Below are positions 17,747-25,526 of a DNA stretch of 25,526 nucleotides, piece by piece. Source of the stretch: a virus. How positions within the stretch are numbered: position 1 is the stretch's first letter; every line of letters starts with the position of its first letter. The translations under genes and the position numbers were made by a program. The DNA is taken from the IMG/VR virus record IMGVR_UViG_3300025645_000410, positions 1 through 25,526 of that record, one strand, 5' to 3'. The notes under the pieces were generated by a model that saw only the letters and a program-made list of their open reading frames with translations, was not told the origin of the DNA and did not search any database.

Positions 17747-19384
17747 TTGGCTATTACAAACAACACCAAGCTAGAAGCACTTCGCGAACTCAAGAAGAGA
17801 GAACGCCTAGCAGCTTACCAAGACAACTTCGAATTATTCGCCAGAGAGCAGATCAAGATTTTACCCAAGGATTCCTCCAAAGGATTCCTACCTTTTGAAT
17901 TCAATACAGCACAACATATTGTTAACGAAGCTATTGAGAAACAATTAAAGGAAAAAGGTAAAGTCAGAGCTATCATCTTAAAGGCTCGCCAGATGGGGCT
18001 TTCCACATATACCACATCCAGAGTATTCTGGAAGGCATATCTGAATCCCTACCACAAGTCAGTTGTCATGGCTCATGATGCAGCTACTTCTGACTCGCTC
18101 TTCACGATGTCCCGTAATATTATTGATTACATGACACCAGTGTTTAAGCCAGAGTTTAAGAAGTCTAATGCTAAAGAAATTATGTTTCAGCATAACGACT
18201 CGGGATACCGCCTATTTACTGCTGGAGCACCAGAGGCTGGTCGTGGTCAAACACCAACCATCTGCCACCTTTCTGAGGTAGCATTCTGGAATCATGACAC
18301 CAAGATTCTTTCAGGATTATTCCAAGGTATCTCTGAAGCTCCCGGCACAGAGGTTATTCTGGAGTCCACAGCTAATGGTATCGGCAATGAGTTTCATAGG
18401 CTATGGCTAGGAGCTGAGAAGGGCGAAAACGATTATATCCCTATCTTTGTTGCTTGGTTTCTTATGCCAGAGTACTCCCGTAAGGCTCCAGAAGGGTTTG
18501 AACAGACAGCTGAGGAGATAGTTCTTGTTACAAGGTATTCACTTACTGAAGACCAGCTATACTGGAGAAGGCTTAAGATTGCTGAAGGTGGATACGATAA
18601 GTTCCGTCAGGAGTATCCTTCTAATCCCGAGGAAGCATTTCTTGTCTCTGGCTCGAATGTATTTAACATTGAAAAGTTATCTCAACTAATACCACAACCA
18701 ATCCTAGCTCATAGAGAATTCAACTTTGAATCTCGTATGATGGAGGATGCTAGGGGTGGTTCTATCGAGATCTTTAAATATCCCACCTTTGAACATTCTT
18801 TTGCTATTGGAGCAGATGTATCATTAGGTGTAGGTAAAGATTATTCATCATGCGTTGTAATGAATGCAGAACGGGAGGTATGTGCAGTATACAGAAACAA
18901 TACCATTGATCCTTCTCAGTTTGGTGATCTACTATTCTATCTGGGCAGATACTATAATAATGCCCTTCTTGCGGTAGAATCAAACTCGATGGGTATAGCT
19001 ACGCTGAATAGGTTAACTCAAATGAAATATTTGAACATGTACTATCAGACTAAGATGGCTAATGTATCTAAAGAAGAAGGTAACCGTATTGGTTGGAGGA
19101 CTACCTCAGCCAGTAAACCCGCTATTATTGGCTTCTTAAAGAATGCTATTGAGCAGGGTGATGTGATGATTCCCTCAAGAACTATCATTGGTGAACTTAT
19201 GAATTATGTCTCAACTGATAATGGGAAGACTAATGCAAGTTCAGGATACAATGATGATACTGTGATTGCCTTAGCTATTGCTCTTGAAGTAATCAGAACT
19301 CATGGTGATAAACTAACAACAACAAATGTACCCTTCGCTCAGAAGATGGGGCAATACCAAGAGGTTAAAACAACATGGCTATAA
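17747..19384 (+). CDS. terL: Terminase large subunit
   Basis: A 545-aa DNA-packaging motor. Residues 75-90 (AIILKARQMGLSTYTT) hold the Walker A region and TICHLSEVAFW (E177) the Walker B/catalytic Glu. ILESTANGIGNEF fits the coupling motif, and NPEEAFLVSG is the usual linker. The RNase H-like nuclease follows with D357 in IGADVSLGVG, E411 in AVESNSMG and D503/D504 in NDDTV. All appear intact. The start is TTG with AAAGGA 4 nt upstream; no in-frame ATG fits better. The type resembles headful-packaging P22/Sf6-like TerLs more than T7 gp19, but this is only by eye. Confidence 0.95.
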   Translation: MAITNNTKLEALRELKKRERLAAYQDNFELFAREQIKILPKDSSKGFLPFEFNTAQHIVNEAIEKQLKEKGKVRAIILKARQMGLSTYTTSRVFWKAYLNPYHKSVVMAHDAATSDSLFTMSRNIIDYMTPVFKPEFKKSNAKEIMFQHNDSGYRLFTAGAPEAGRGQTPTICHLSEVAFWNHDTKILSGLFQGISEAPGTEVILESTANGIGNEFHRLWLGAEKGENDYIPIFVAWFLMPEYSRKAPEGFEQTAEEIVLVTRYSLTEDQLYWRRLKIAEGGYDKFRQEYPSNPEEAFLVSGSNVFNIEKLSQLIPQPILAHREFNFESRMMEDARGGSIEIFKYPTFEHSFAIGADVSLGVGKDYSSCVVMNAEREVCAVYRNNTIDPSQFGDLLFYLGRYYNNALLAVESNSMGIATLNRLTQMKYLNMYYQTKMANVSKEEGNRIGWRTTSASKPAIIGFLKNAIEQGDVMIPSRTIIGELMNYVSTDNGKTNASSGYNDDTVIALAIALEVIRTHGDKLTTTNVPFAQKMGQYQEVKTTWL

Positions 19385-19518
19385 ATCAAAAGATGTCCAG
19401 TGAAGAACGTAAAGTACTTCAAGGATTGATTAAACCAAAGACAGAAAATAAGCTAGTTAATCCTCAAGAGAAGATTGGCGATAAAATTCCTAAAGATTTT
19501 AATGCACGTACCTACTAA
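19375..19518 (+). CDS. Small basic hypothetical protein (47 aa)
   Basis: An ATG at 19375 overlaps the terL stop by 10 nt and opens MAINQKMSSEERKVLQGLIK, continuing PKTENKLVNPQEKIGDKIPK. It is highly charged and probably partly disordered. AGAGG about 10 nt upstream may be the SD. The next promoter begins 3 nt after its stop, so it fills the terL-portal gap neatly. No family recognised. Confidence 0.55.
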   Translation: MAINQKMSSEERKVLQGLIKPKTENKLVNPQEKIGDKIPKDFNARTY

Positions 19519-19520
19519 AT

Positions 19521-19540
19521 TAGTCGGTACCTAAAGAGAG
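19521..19540 (+). promoter_or_regulatory. T7-like phage promoter, rightward (copy f), for the head genes
   Basis: TAGTCGGTACCTAAAGAGAG, of the AAAG sub-type shared with the two leftward copies. It precedes the portal gene by 123 nt. Confidence 0.78.
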
Positions 19541-19630
19541 AGATTCCCTTTGTGTCAGTTGCTGGTGACTCGTGATGGAAAAAGTAGTTACACTAATAAA
19601 TAGCCATTGTTGGCTTGAATGATTGTATGC

Positions 19631-19646
19631 GAGCGTGAGATCGCTC
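19631..19646 (+). other. Leader hairpin before the portal gene
   Basis: GAGCG pairs with CGCTC around TGAGAT. The SD (AAAGG) and ATG follow 7-16 nt later. It probably stabilises or tunes the 5' end of the portal mRNA. Confidence 0.5.
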
Positions 19647-19662
19647 TTATGAAAGGTTAACA

Positions 19663-21912
19663 ATGGGAACAACAAATCAAGTAGTCCGTTTTACGGATAG
19701 ATTTAAAGAGAATGTAGGAGACGAAGAACTCCTAGCTATGATCGAACAGGGTGTAATGAACTCTGTTGGTGACTTCTTGAACAGCTCTGACTTAGCTCGT
19801 GAGCGACAGAAGGCCACCTATGAATACGGGATGATCCCGCAGTTCCACTTGACACCACAAGGTGTGTCTCAGATTGTATCTTCTGATACCGTGGAAGCTG
19901 TTGAAGGATATCTCGCTATCATTGCTGAACTAATGTTTAACAATAATAAGCTAGCTAAGTTTGTTCCTGTAGGATCGCTACCATCTGACTATCATAACGC
20001 TAAAATAGCTTCTGATCTGGTTAACTATACTATTTTCAAGCAGAATAATGGGTGGGAAATCCTAAATACATGGGTAAAATCAGCTCTTTTGTGGAAAAAC
20101 AGTATAGTTCGGTGGGAATTTATTGAAGATTTCGACTATTCTTTTGAAGAATATGATACAATTTCTCAAGAGAATTTGGACATTTTACTAGCAGATGATG
20201 AGCTAGAAGTGTTAGGAAAGCTCAAATATGAGCAAGAATTAACAACAAATCCAGAAACAGGTAATGCAGAATATGCTACAGTCTACAAAGATGTGCGTCT
20301 AAAACGTAAGCACAACAAGACCCGTATTCTCATTAAGAATGTTCATCCAGAATGCTTCCGTATTACCCGCGATGCACACTCTCTTGATGATGCTGCCTTC
20401 GTTGGTATCCAGATTGACATGACCCGTTCAGAGGTTCGTAAGTTCTTTCCTGATATTGCACAAGATATTGACTGGGATCAGATTGGAGATGGTAGCTATG
20501 ACTGGGCGACTAAGTACACTGAAGAACAAGCTGCTCGTAAGCGCCTTGTGGGTGAAGAATATTGGCTTGGTGGTAACAGTCGTGAACTCTTCCCATCTGA
20601 AGCTAATAGGCAGCTCACTGTTATTGAGTGCTGGCTCCGTGTTGATCGGGATGGCGACGGTATTGCTGAACTTAAGCATTTTATTATTGCTGGTTCCACC
20701 ATTTTACTTGAGGAAGACTGTGAGTCTATCCCTCTCGCTACCCTCTGCCCGTTTGAAGTACCACATGAGTTCTTTGGGCTATCCGTTGCAGACATGATCC
20801 GTCCAGCTACGATGGCTACTACAGCTATTATGCGTGGATTTGTTGAAAATGTTTATTTGACTAACTACTCGCCTAAGCTTGCTGACCCTAATGTTGTTGA
20901 CTTCTCTGCTTTGCAGAATATGAAGCCCAAGCAGATCATTGCGACTAACGGTAACCCACAAGGTGCTGTTGCTTCACTGACTCCTGACACTATTAGCCAA
21001 GGCACAGTACCACTTCTCGAATTACTCCAACAGCATAAAGAACAAGCCACTGGTTTGTCTAAAGCTGCTCAGGGACTGAATGATACATTGTATGTTTCAG
21101 GTAATTCAGATGAAAAGATGGCTCGTGCTCAGTCTGCTGCACAAATGCGTATCCAATACATGGCTCGTAGGTTTGCTGAGACAGGATTTACTCGTTTAGT
21201 TAATGGTGTTTACAAAACACTGCGTACTAAGCTTAAAGGTAAAACAGTTAAGTACTACGATCAGAATGACTTCTTTAAATCAGTTGACCCATCTACACTC
21301 CCAGACAATATGCTCATGACCATTGACGCAGATCTGGGTGAAAATAGTAATGGTAATGTTATCAAGAAAATGGATATGATTGGCGCAAAGCTTATCCCTG
21401 CACTTATGCAAGCTGGTGCTGGTGGGGCAGTTAACCCACAAGCAGCCGTTCGTATTGCGTGTAAGACTCTTGAAGCTATGGATTTAGACCCATTAGATTT
21501 CTTGGTAGACTACACAACTGATGATTTCAAGAAGCAAGCTGACCAATCGCGTCAGGGCGAAGTTGCTGCTAATGAGAAGAAACAGAAACTTGAAGAGCAG
21601 AAAGCTATGTTGGATATGGCACAGAGACAAGCAACCCTTGACCTGACTAATATCCAATCTAAGAACGCTATGCAGGATAATGCTAAACAACTTATGGTTG
21701 CGTTGGATAAGTCCCAACAAGAGTGGGCGAAACTCTATGTTGCTGCAGCTAAAGAGGGCGTTGAGTTACCCCCGCATAAGAGTATTGAAGAATTGCTTGG
21801 TATCGCTAAAGCGGTTATTAAGTCTGACATCAGTGATGCAAGCTCCCCACAAGGTAGCACACCACCACCCAATCAGCCTGGCCCAGCAATGGCACCTGAA
21901 CAACAAATGTAA
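19663..21912 (+). CDS. Portal protein
   Basis: A 749-aa head-tail connector. Early signature stretches are SSDTVEAVEGYLAIIAELMF and NDKLAKF-like repeats around GSLPSDYHNAKIASDLVNYT. A central beta-rich domain has NVHPECFRITRDAHSLDDAA, and ATGLSKAAQGLNDTLYVSG resembles the clip/stem region. A C-terminal Gln-rich coiled coil (about 630-690) ends with a Pro-rich tail. This matches the long portals of podovirus-type phages, where the helical barrel projects into the head. The position after terL and before scaffold/capsid agrees. The SD AAAGG and ATG at 19663 are clear. Confidence 0.9.
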   Translation: MGTTNQVVRFTDRFKENVGDEELLAMIEQGVMNSVGDFLNSSDLARERQKATYEYGMIPQFHLTPQGVSQIVSSDTVEAVEGYLAIIAELMFNNNKLAKFVPVGSLPSDYHNAKIASDLVNYTIFKQNNGWEILNTWVKSALLWKNSIVRWEFIEDFDYSFEEYDTISQENLDILLADDELEVLGKLKYEQELTTNPETGNAEYATVYKDVRLKRKHNKTRILIKNVHPECFRITRDAHSLDDAAFVGIQIDMTRSEVRKFFPDIAQDIDWDQIGDGSYDWATKYTEEQAARKRLVGEEYWLGGNSRELFPSEANRQLTVIECWLRVDRDGDGIAELKHFIIAGSTILLEEDCESIPLATLCPFEVPHEFFGLSVADMIRPATMATTAIMRGFVENVYLTNYSPKLADPNVVDFSALQNMKPKQIIATNGNPQGAVASLTPDTISQGTVPLLELLQQHKEQATGLSKAAQGLNDTLYVSGNSDEKMARAQSAAQMRIQYMARRFAETGFTRLVNGVYKTLRTKLKGKTVKYYDQNDFFKSVDPSTLPDNMLMTIDADLGENSNGNVIKKMDMIGAKLIPALMQAGAGGAVNPQAAVRIACKTLEAMDLDPLDFLVDYTTDDFKKQADQSRQGEVAANEKKQKLEEQKAMLDMAQRQATLDLTNIQSKNAMQDNAKQLMVALDKSQQEWAKLYVAAAKEGVELPPHKSIEELLGIAKAVIKSDISDASSPQGSTPPPNQPGPAMAPEQQM

Positions 21913-21918
21913 ACATGG

Positions 21919-21946
21919 TCACCACCTCTGCGAAGGTACGTGGTGA
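21919..21946 (+). promoter_or_regulatory. Hairpin sequestering the SD of the next gene
   Basis: TCACCAC (21919-21925) pairs with GTGGTGA (21940-21946), 14-nt loop. The right arm contains GGTGA, the only SD-like sequence before the ATG at 21953, so translation may depend on opening by ribosomes ending the portal gene just upstream. Confidence 0.5.
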
Positions 21947-21952
21947 TTCTCT

Positions 21953-22336
21953 ATGAAAGACACAATGGATAAGTATAAACAGAGTTTTACTGACCGTATT
22001 AAACCCAAGATGGATTATTCATCTGGGATGGGACAAGTTAAGATTGAACCATTCAAAGAATCCCAAATGGCTCTTGTCAAATCGCTATTTGCCAAAGAAG
22101 AGCGTGAGCAATTCTTTTCAGATGCTTATGGGGAAATCCTTACTGATCTCTTTGTTGCATGGCTTAAGACTGAGCCGCATGCTACTAAGGAACGAGATTT
22201 CTTATATGCCTCTGCTATGGCGCTTGGATCAGTGAAAGCTAAAATGGTTGGTATCGAGATGTATGGTGCTAATATGGCCTTCATCCAAAATCAAAATCAA
22301 AATAAACAATCCCAAGAAGGGGAAATGAATGAGTAA
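21953..22336 (+). CDS. Hypothetical head-module protein (127 aa)
   Basis: Starts MKDTMDKYKQSFTDRIKPKM, mainly helical (EREQFFSDAYGEILTDLFVA), with a Gln/Asn-rich tail (FIQNQNQNKQSQEGEMNE). It sits between portal and scaffold, where many phages carry small packaging or morphogenesis factors. The ATG at 21953 uses GGTGA as SD; an ATG at 21965 is possible. The stop overlaps the next start by 8 nt. No family recognised. Confidence 0.75.
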   Translation: MKDTMDKYKQSFTDRIKPKMDYSSGMGQVKIEPFKESQMALVKSLFAKEEREQFFSDAYGEILTDLFVAWLKTEPHATKERDFLYASAMALGSVKAKMVGIEMYGANMAFIQNQNQNKQSQEGEMNE

Positions 22337-22556
22337 GTATAATGAAGCACGAAATGTGCTAATCAAATCACGAGATGAAATCCTTCGAGAACTTGCTGTC
22401 TGTGGACAAGCTGGTGGCACTGGTCGTGCTGCTGCTTATGCCCCACAACTAGTAAATATTCAAGGTGCTATTGAAGCTATCGATCGTATTGAAGGTGCTG
22501 ATGTGCCTAAGGTAGATCGTATGGCAGCAGTACGCGCAGCTAAATCTGCACAATAA
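22329..22556 (+). CDS. Hypothetical helical protein (75 aa)
   Basis: Starts MSKYNEARNVLIKSRDEILR and continues ELAVCGQAGGTGRAAAYAPQ, then two short Ala-rich helices. It is coupled to the preceding gene by an 8-nt overlap. Its TAA stop is in the same frame as the scaffold gene that follows, so rare readthrough would fuse the two. Confidence 0.72.
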   Translation: MSKYNEARNVLIKSRDEILRELAVCGQAGGTGRAAAYAPQLVNIQGAIEAIDRIEGADVPKVDRMAAVRAAKSAQ

Positions 22557-22577
22557 ACAAGACACAAGGAAAAAAAA

Positions 22578-23717
22578 ATTAATGAATACACACGTAGCCA
22601 ACTCTCTACCAGTACGCCTGCCTCGGAAATTTCGAGCACAAGCTTTGATGACGGTTCCTATAGTGCAGAGAGTCAAGCAGCCAGCCTAGATGATATCATG
22701 CGAAACTCCCCAGTTGCAGAACTGTTGGGTCTCAAGGGGTCTCTACCAGAAGAGGATGAGGATGTCCAAACTCAAGATTCAGAATCGGACAATGATGTTC
22801 CCGATGGTTCTGATGATAAAAATGATACAGATGAAGATAATTCAAAATCTAAAGATGATGATAAAGAAGAAGGCAAGGATGATACGTCTACCCCTGACTC
22901 TGACTTACCAGCAGAAGAAGATATTGATTGGGAATACAAAGTACCTGTAACCATTAATGGCAAAACAGAACATATTTCCCTGGAAGAAATCCGCAAGGGT
23001 TATTCCACTGACCAACATCTGTCAAGTAAAGGTCGGGAACTTGGCGAACTGAAGAAACAGATCGAACAAGAAAGAACAGAAAAGCTGCAAGAGCTTGTTG
23101 ATATGGGCAATCTAGTTCATGAAGAACTAACTGCTGTAGAAACAAATCTTGGTAATGAATACCACAAACTAACGGCTGATATCGAGAAGGCCCGTGAAGA
23201 AGGTGATACCTATACAGCTCGCGACTTGAAAGAGAAACGTGAGCAAGTGCAAGAAAGTTATTGGAAGGCTAGGAATAGCCGTGAAGAGAAAACTAAAAGT
23301 ATTGCAGGTAAAATTCAACAGCAACAAGTGGAACGGCAACAAGAAATGCTGAAAGCGTATGGGGAAAATATCAGTAAACTGATCCCTGATTATTCAGACA
23401 AAGTTGCTAAAAGCGTTAGAGAATTCGCAATCAAGGAAGGCATTCCTGAAGCACTGCTAGAGTCTATCTATGACCCTACAGTCGTGAAGTTCATCAACGA
23501 TTACCGTAAGTTGAAAACAGCAAAAGATACAGGCGAAGTTAAGCGTAAAGCTGCAGCATCAGTGAAGTCAATCCCTACTAAATCAGGGCAACCAGCTTCA
23601 CAACGTGCTCGCGAATCCGAAAACAATGCCCGTGGTAAAGTTCTTTCAGGTCAAGGATCTAAACAAGACGAGTTAGATTTTCTAAAACGTATTTCTTCAG
23701 TGAGCAAAAAACTTTGA
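22578..23717 (+). CDS. Capsid scaffolding protein, probable AUU start
   Basis: A 379-aa acidic, helical protein: a disordered Ser/Asp/Glu-rich N-terminal third (EEDEDVQTQDSESDNDVPDG), a globular patch (YKVPVTINGKTEHISLEEIR), a long coiled coil (about residues 155-255) and a basic C-terminus ending RISSVSKKL. This is the scaffold layout, placed directly before the capsid gene. The first in-frame ATG is at 22698, but it has no SD. The frame is open from 22557, and the extra 40 codons (NEYTRSQLSTSTPASEISST, then SFDDGSYSAESQAASLDDI) have matching composition. AAGGA lies 7 nt before an ATT at 22578; no ATG, GTG or TTG occurs in frame between. I therefore place the start at ATT. Confidence 0.72.
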   Translation: MNEYTRSQLSTSTPASEISSTSFDDGSYSAESQAASLDDIMRNSPVAELLGLKGSLPEEDEDVQTQDSESDNDVPDGSDDKNDTDEDNSKSKDDDKEEGKDDTSTPDSDLPAEEDIDWEYKVPVTINGKTEHISLEEIRKGYSTDQHLSSKGRELGELKKQIEQERTEKLQELVDMGNLVHEELTAVETNLGNEYHKLTADIEKAREEGDTYTARDLKEKREQVQESYWKARNSREEKTKSIAGKIQQQQVERQQEMLKAYGENISKLIPDYSDKVAKSVREFAIKEGIPEALLESIYDPTVVKFINDYRKLKTAKDTGEVKRKAAASVKSIPTKSGQPASQRARESENNARGKVLSGQGSKQDELDFLKRISSVSKKL

Positions 23718-23750
23718 AATAAATAAACTCTTATAGAAAGGCTATATAAC

Positions 23751-24866
23751 ATGGCTGCAAATAATTTCGCAACTGGTGGCCCTAAGGCTGCTGCTCGCTC
23801 TGCCAGTGCTACTGGTAACTCCGTCAATGCTGGTGAACGCGAAGACCTCGCTAACTTCATCTCCATGATTTCTCGTGATGAGACACCTTTCCTTAGCTCC
23901 ATTGGTAAAACCAAAGCTACGGCAGTGTTCCACGAATGGCAAACCGACGAACTGGCTGCTCCTGCATCCGGTGCTGTCGCTGAAGGCGTGTCTTACGCCA
24001 CCACAAATGCTGCTCAAGGTGCTGAACCTTTCCGCACTCGTTTGGGTAACTACACTCAGATCAACAGCAAAACTGTTACCGTCACTGGCACCAAACGTGC
24101 TGTTGACCAAGCAGGTGTTGCTGACGAATACGCATACCAGCTCAAAAAGCGCGGTACCGAACTTCGTCGTGACGTCGAGTTTGACTTGGTTAATAGCTGG
24201 AAATCTAGCAATGGTTCAGGCACCCGTACATTCGGTGGTTACCAAGCTTGGATTAACTACACAGCTGCTTCTACCACACCTGCTACTGCTTTGAACGTGT
24301 TGGCTACTCCTTCCGAGTACGCTGCACCTACAAACATGGGTGGTGGTACTTGTGGTGTGTTCACCACTGTTACTTCTGCTGACAAAGTTAGCTTGGCCCT
24401 GTCGCACATCGACACTGTCATGCAAGCTGTGTATGAGAATGGTGGTAAAGCCACTAAGCTCATGCTGTCGCCTGCTAACCGTCGCGTGTTCTCGGCTAAG
24501 GCTCAAGCCGCTGGTTCTTCTACTACCAACGCTGGTGATGGCAACGTTCGTCGTAACATCGATGCTGATGGTAAACTCCGTCAGTCAGTTGAAATCTACA
24601 TGTCTGACTTCGGTGACATCATGGTTGTACCTAACTACGTGATGGGTATCTCCAACACTTCAGTTGCTGGTCTCGATCAAGCTGCTAACTTCTCCGCATT
24701 CGTGTATGACCCAATGTGGTTCAGCTATGCTTCCCTCCGTCCTTTGCAAGAAGTTGACTTGGGTCAGTTGGGTGATTCGATCATCGGTCAAATCGTTGAA
24801 GAAGGTTCATTAGAGTGCCGTAACCCTAAGGGAGCAGGCCTCATTTTCGGTCTGTCAGGTCTCTAA
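23751..24866 (+). CDS. Major capsid protein (DUF5309/SU10-like fold)
   Basis: A 371-aa HK97-fold capsid protein. The opening NAGEREDLANFISMISRDET, followed by PFLSSIGKTKATAVFHEWQTD, is characteristic of the DUF5309/SU10 major capsid group. GVSYATTNAAQ and NYTQINSKTVTVTGTKRAVD are its next conserved stretches. KLMLSPANRRVFSAKAQ and IYMSDFGDIMVVPNYVMG belong to the A-domain. Codon choice shifts to more C-ending codons than its neighbours, as expected for a highly expressed gene. The SD GAAAGG lies about 12 nt before the ATG. A terminator follows 10 nt after the stop. Confidence 0.93.
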   Translation: MAANNFATGGPKAAARSASATGNSVNAGEREDLANFISMISRDETPFLSSIGKTKATAVFHEWQTDELAAPASGAVAEGVSYATTNAAQGAEPFRTRLGNYTQINSKTVTVTGTKRAVDQAGVADEYAYQLKKRGTELRRDVEFDLVNSWKSSNGSGTRTFGGYQAWINYTAASTTPATALNVLATPSEYAAPTNMGGGTCGVFTTVTSADKVSLALSHIDTVMQAVYENGGKATKLMLSPANRRVFSAKAQAAGSSTTNAGDGNVRRNIDADGKLRQSVEIYMSDFGDIMVVPNYVMGISNTSVAGLDQAANFSAFVYDPMWFSYASLRPLQEVDLGQLGDSIIGQIVEEGSLECRNPKGAGLIFGLSGL

Positions 24867-24876
24867 GATCTAACTA

Positions 24877-24909
24877 AAAGGGAGAAGGAGAAATCTTTCT
24901 CCCTTTTTT
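24877..24909 (+). terminator. Rho-independent terminator after the capsid gene
   Basis: AAAGGGAGAA (24877-24886) pairs with TTCTCCCTTT (24897-24906), followed by a run of six T. A competing stem, GGAGAAA/TTTCTCC, overlaps it. It probably gives partial termination that keeps capsid transcripts in excess over downstream genes. Confidence 0.88.
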
Positions 24910-24925
24910 ATTTGGAGAAACAAAT

Positions 24926-25213
24926 ATGGAAATGCTAAAAATTACTGCTACTGATGGTACGCAGAAATATGTCCCAGACAATTATGTCGTATCAGTTAAT
25001 ACAGCTGCAGATACACTTGATGCAGGCTCTGATTATTCGGCACCTAAAGTTATTCGTGGCCGGATTACAGGTGTAACTTACTATGATGGTGCTAATGCTA
25101 CAGCTGGTGCCTTGGTGGTGGTTGTAGTACCTGCTAAGGGTGCTGGAGTTGCTACTTATGAGTATGGCTGCAAAACAATTGACGGAGCATTCTCTGTCGC
25201 AATGAGCAACTAA
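24926..25213 (+). CDS. Hypothetical protein downstream of the capsid, possible decoration protein (95 aa)
   Basis: Starts MEMLKITATDGTQKYVPDNY, an all-beta small protein with VIRGRITGVTYYDGANATAG and a run of Val (ALVVVVVP). The size, position and beta-rich look fit a head decoration or stabilisation protein, but no family is recognised. A good SD (GGAGAA) lies 7 nt before the ATG, directly after the terminator. Confidence 0.72.
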   Translation: MEMLKITATDGTQKYVPDNYVVSVNTAADTLDAGSDYSAPKVIRGRITGVTYYDGANATAGALVVVVVPAKGAGVATYEYGCKTIDGAFSVAMSN

Positions 25214-25226
25214 CCGGGAAGACACA

Positions 25227-25526
25227 ATGGGATACAGATCACAAGAAAATAATGCTAGAAGTTTTACAGTTAAAGAGGATACCTCGGACTTCAAGCTAGA
25301 ACAAGATGTTGGTGCGTATAAAGACTATGCTGCACAACAAAGAGAGCTAGATTCAGTAGCACACAATGGTCGTCAGTATAGATCCTTTGCGATCATCCCT
25401 GATATTGTTGCTATTGATATCTTAACAAAACATGGGCTTGATATTCATGCTCAGGAGTTCATGGATAACCCTGCTAACTTGCGTAAATTAAAGCAGATCA
25501 TTATCTCTGACTACCCACTGCTTCAA
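25227..25526 (+). CDS. Hypothetical protein, 3' end outside window
   Basis: An ATG at 25227 opens MGYRSQENNARSFTVKEDTS and stays open for 100 codons to the window edge. It contains YRSFAIIPDIVAIDILTKHG and ends LRKLKQIIISDYPLLQ. It is helical in its second half. GGGAAG about 7 nt upstream serves as SD. By position it may be a head-completion or adaptor-region gene; no family recognised. Confidence 0.75.
   Translation, partial: MGYRSQENNARSFTVKEDTSDFKLEQDVGAYKDYAAQQRELDSVAHNGRQYRSFAIIPDIVAIDILTKHGLDIHAQEFMDNPANLRKLKQIIISDYPLLQ

Noticed and set aside
1-25526. CRISPR arrays, tRNA genes, integrase/attachment sites, insertion sequences
   Set aside because: No regularly spaced repeat arrays, tRNA-like cloverleafs, recombinase motifs or transposase genes were found on either strand.

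Overview
The window is a segment of a lytic-type tailed-phage (Caudoviricetes) genome, cut at both ends. The evidence is a dense leftward set of overlapping replication and nucleotide-metabolism genes, a rightward head module (terminase, portal, scaffold, major capsid), and eight copies of a promoter-like 20-mer with an invariant 13-nt core. The gene mix (T7-type DNA polymerase and exonuclease, DUF3310 protein, gp2.5-like SSB, T7-like promoters) points to a podovirus-like phage of a Gram-negative host. Some small accessory proteins resemble types I associate with phages of Betaproteobacteria, but this is weak. No integrase, repressor, tRNA or CRISPR array was seen, and no phage RNA polymerase lies inside the window.

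Layout. (1) 1-10674, minus strand: one almost gapless operon read leftward, with SSB first, then a string of small conserved phage genes, an Rnl5-like RNA ligase, a nucleoside 2-deoxyribosyltransferase-like protein, a DUF6899-like and a DUF3310-like protein, ATP-dependent DNA ligase, MazG-like protein, dCMP deaminase, an HExxH metalloprotein, family A DNA polymerase and a 5'-3' exonuclease running off the edge. Most junctions overlap by 1, 4 or 8 nt, which suggests translational coupling. (2) 10742-11272, plus strand: an isolated small-terminase-like gene with its own promoter. (3) 11269-14258, minus: small accessory genes with duplicated segments, a frameshifted gene and a repeated bulged hairpin. 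(4) 14259-15091: about 830 bp without genes, holding three tandem rightward promoters followed by AT-rich and long hairpins, a good candidate for a replication origin. (5) 15092-16617, minus: spaced small genes separated by hairpins, ending upstream with a protein whose C-terminus is DDIPF, like bacterial SSB. (6) 16701-17555, minus: a nearly adenine-free coding strand. All six frames are open, because every stop codon needs an A on that strand or a T on the other. (7) 17696 to the end, plus: late promoter, terL (TTG start), a second late promoter, portal, two small head-region genes, scaffold (apparently AUU-started), major capsid, a terminator, and two further genes.

How it fits together. 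The leftward operon supplies DNA replication, dNTP supply and nucleic-acid repair, and the rightward module builds and fills the capsid. The shared promoter core on both strands suggests that a phage single-subunit RNA polymerase, encoded elsewhere, controls both. The most unusual part is 16620-17555. Six As remain on the minus strand over 16801-17555: one in each of two ATG starts, two in one TAA stop, and two in internal codons. Its genes carry repeated hairpin leaders, and the downstream gene with the SSB-like tail shares them. This looks like an undescribed co-regulated cassette.
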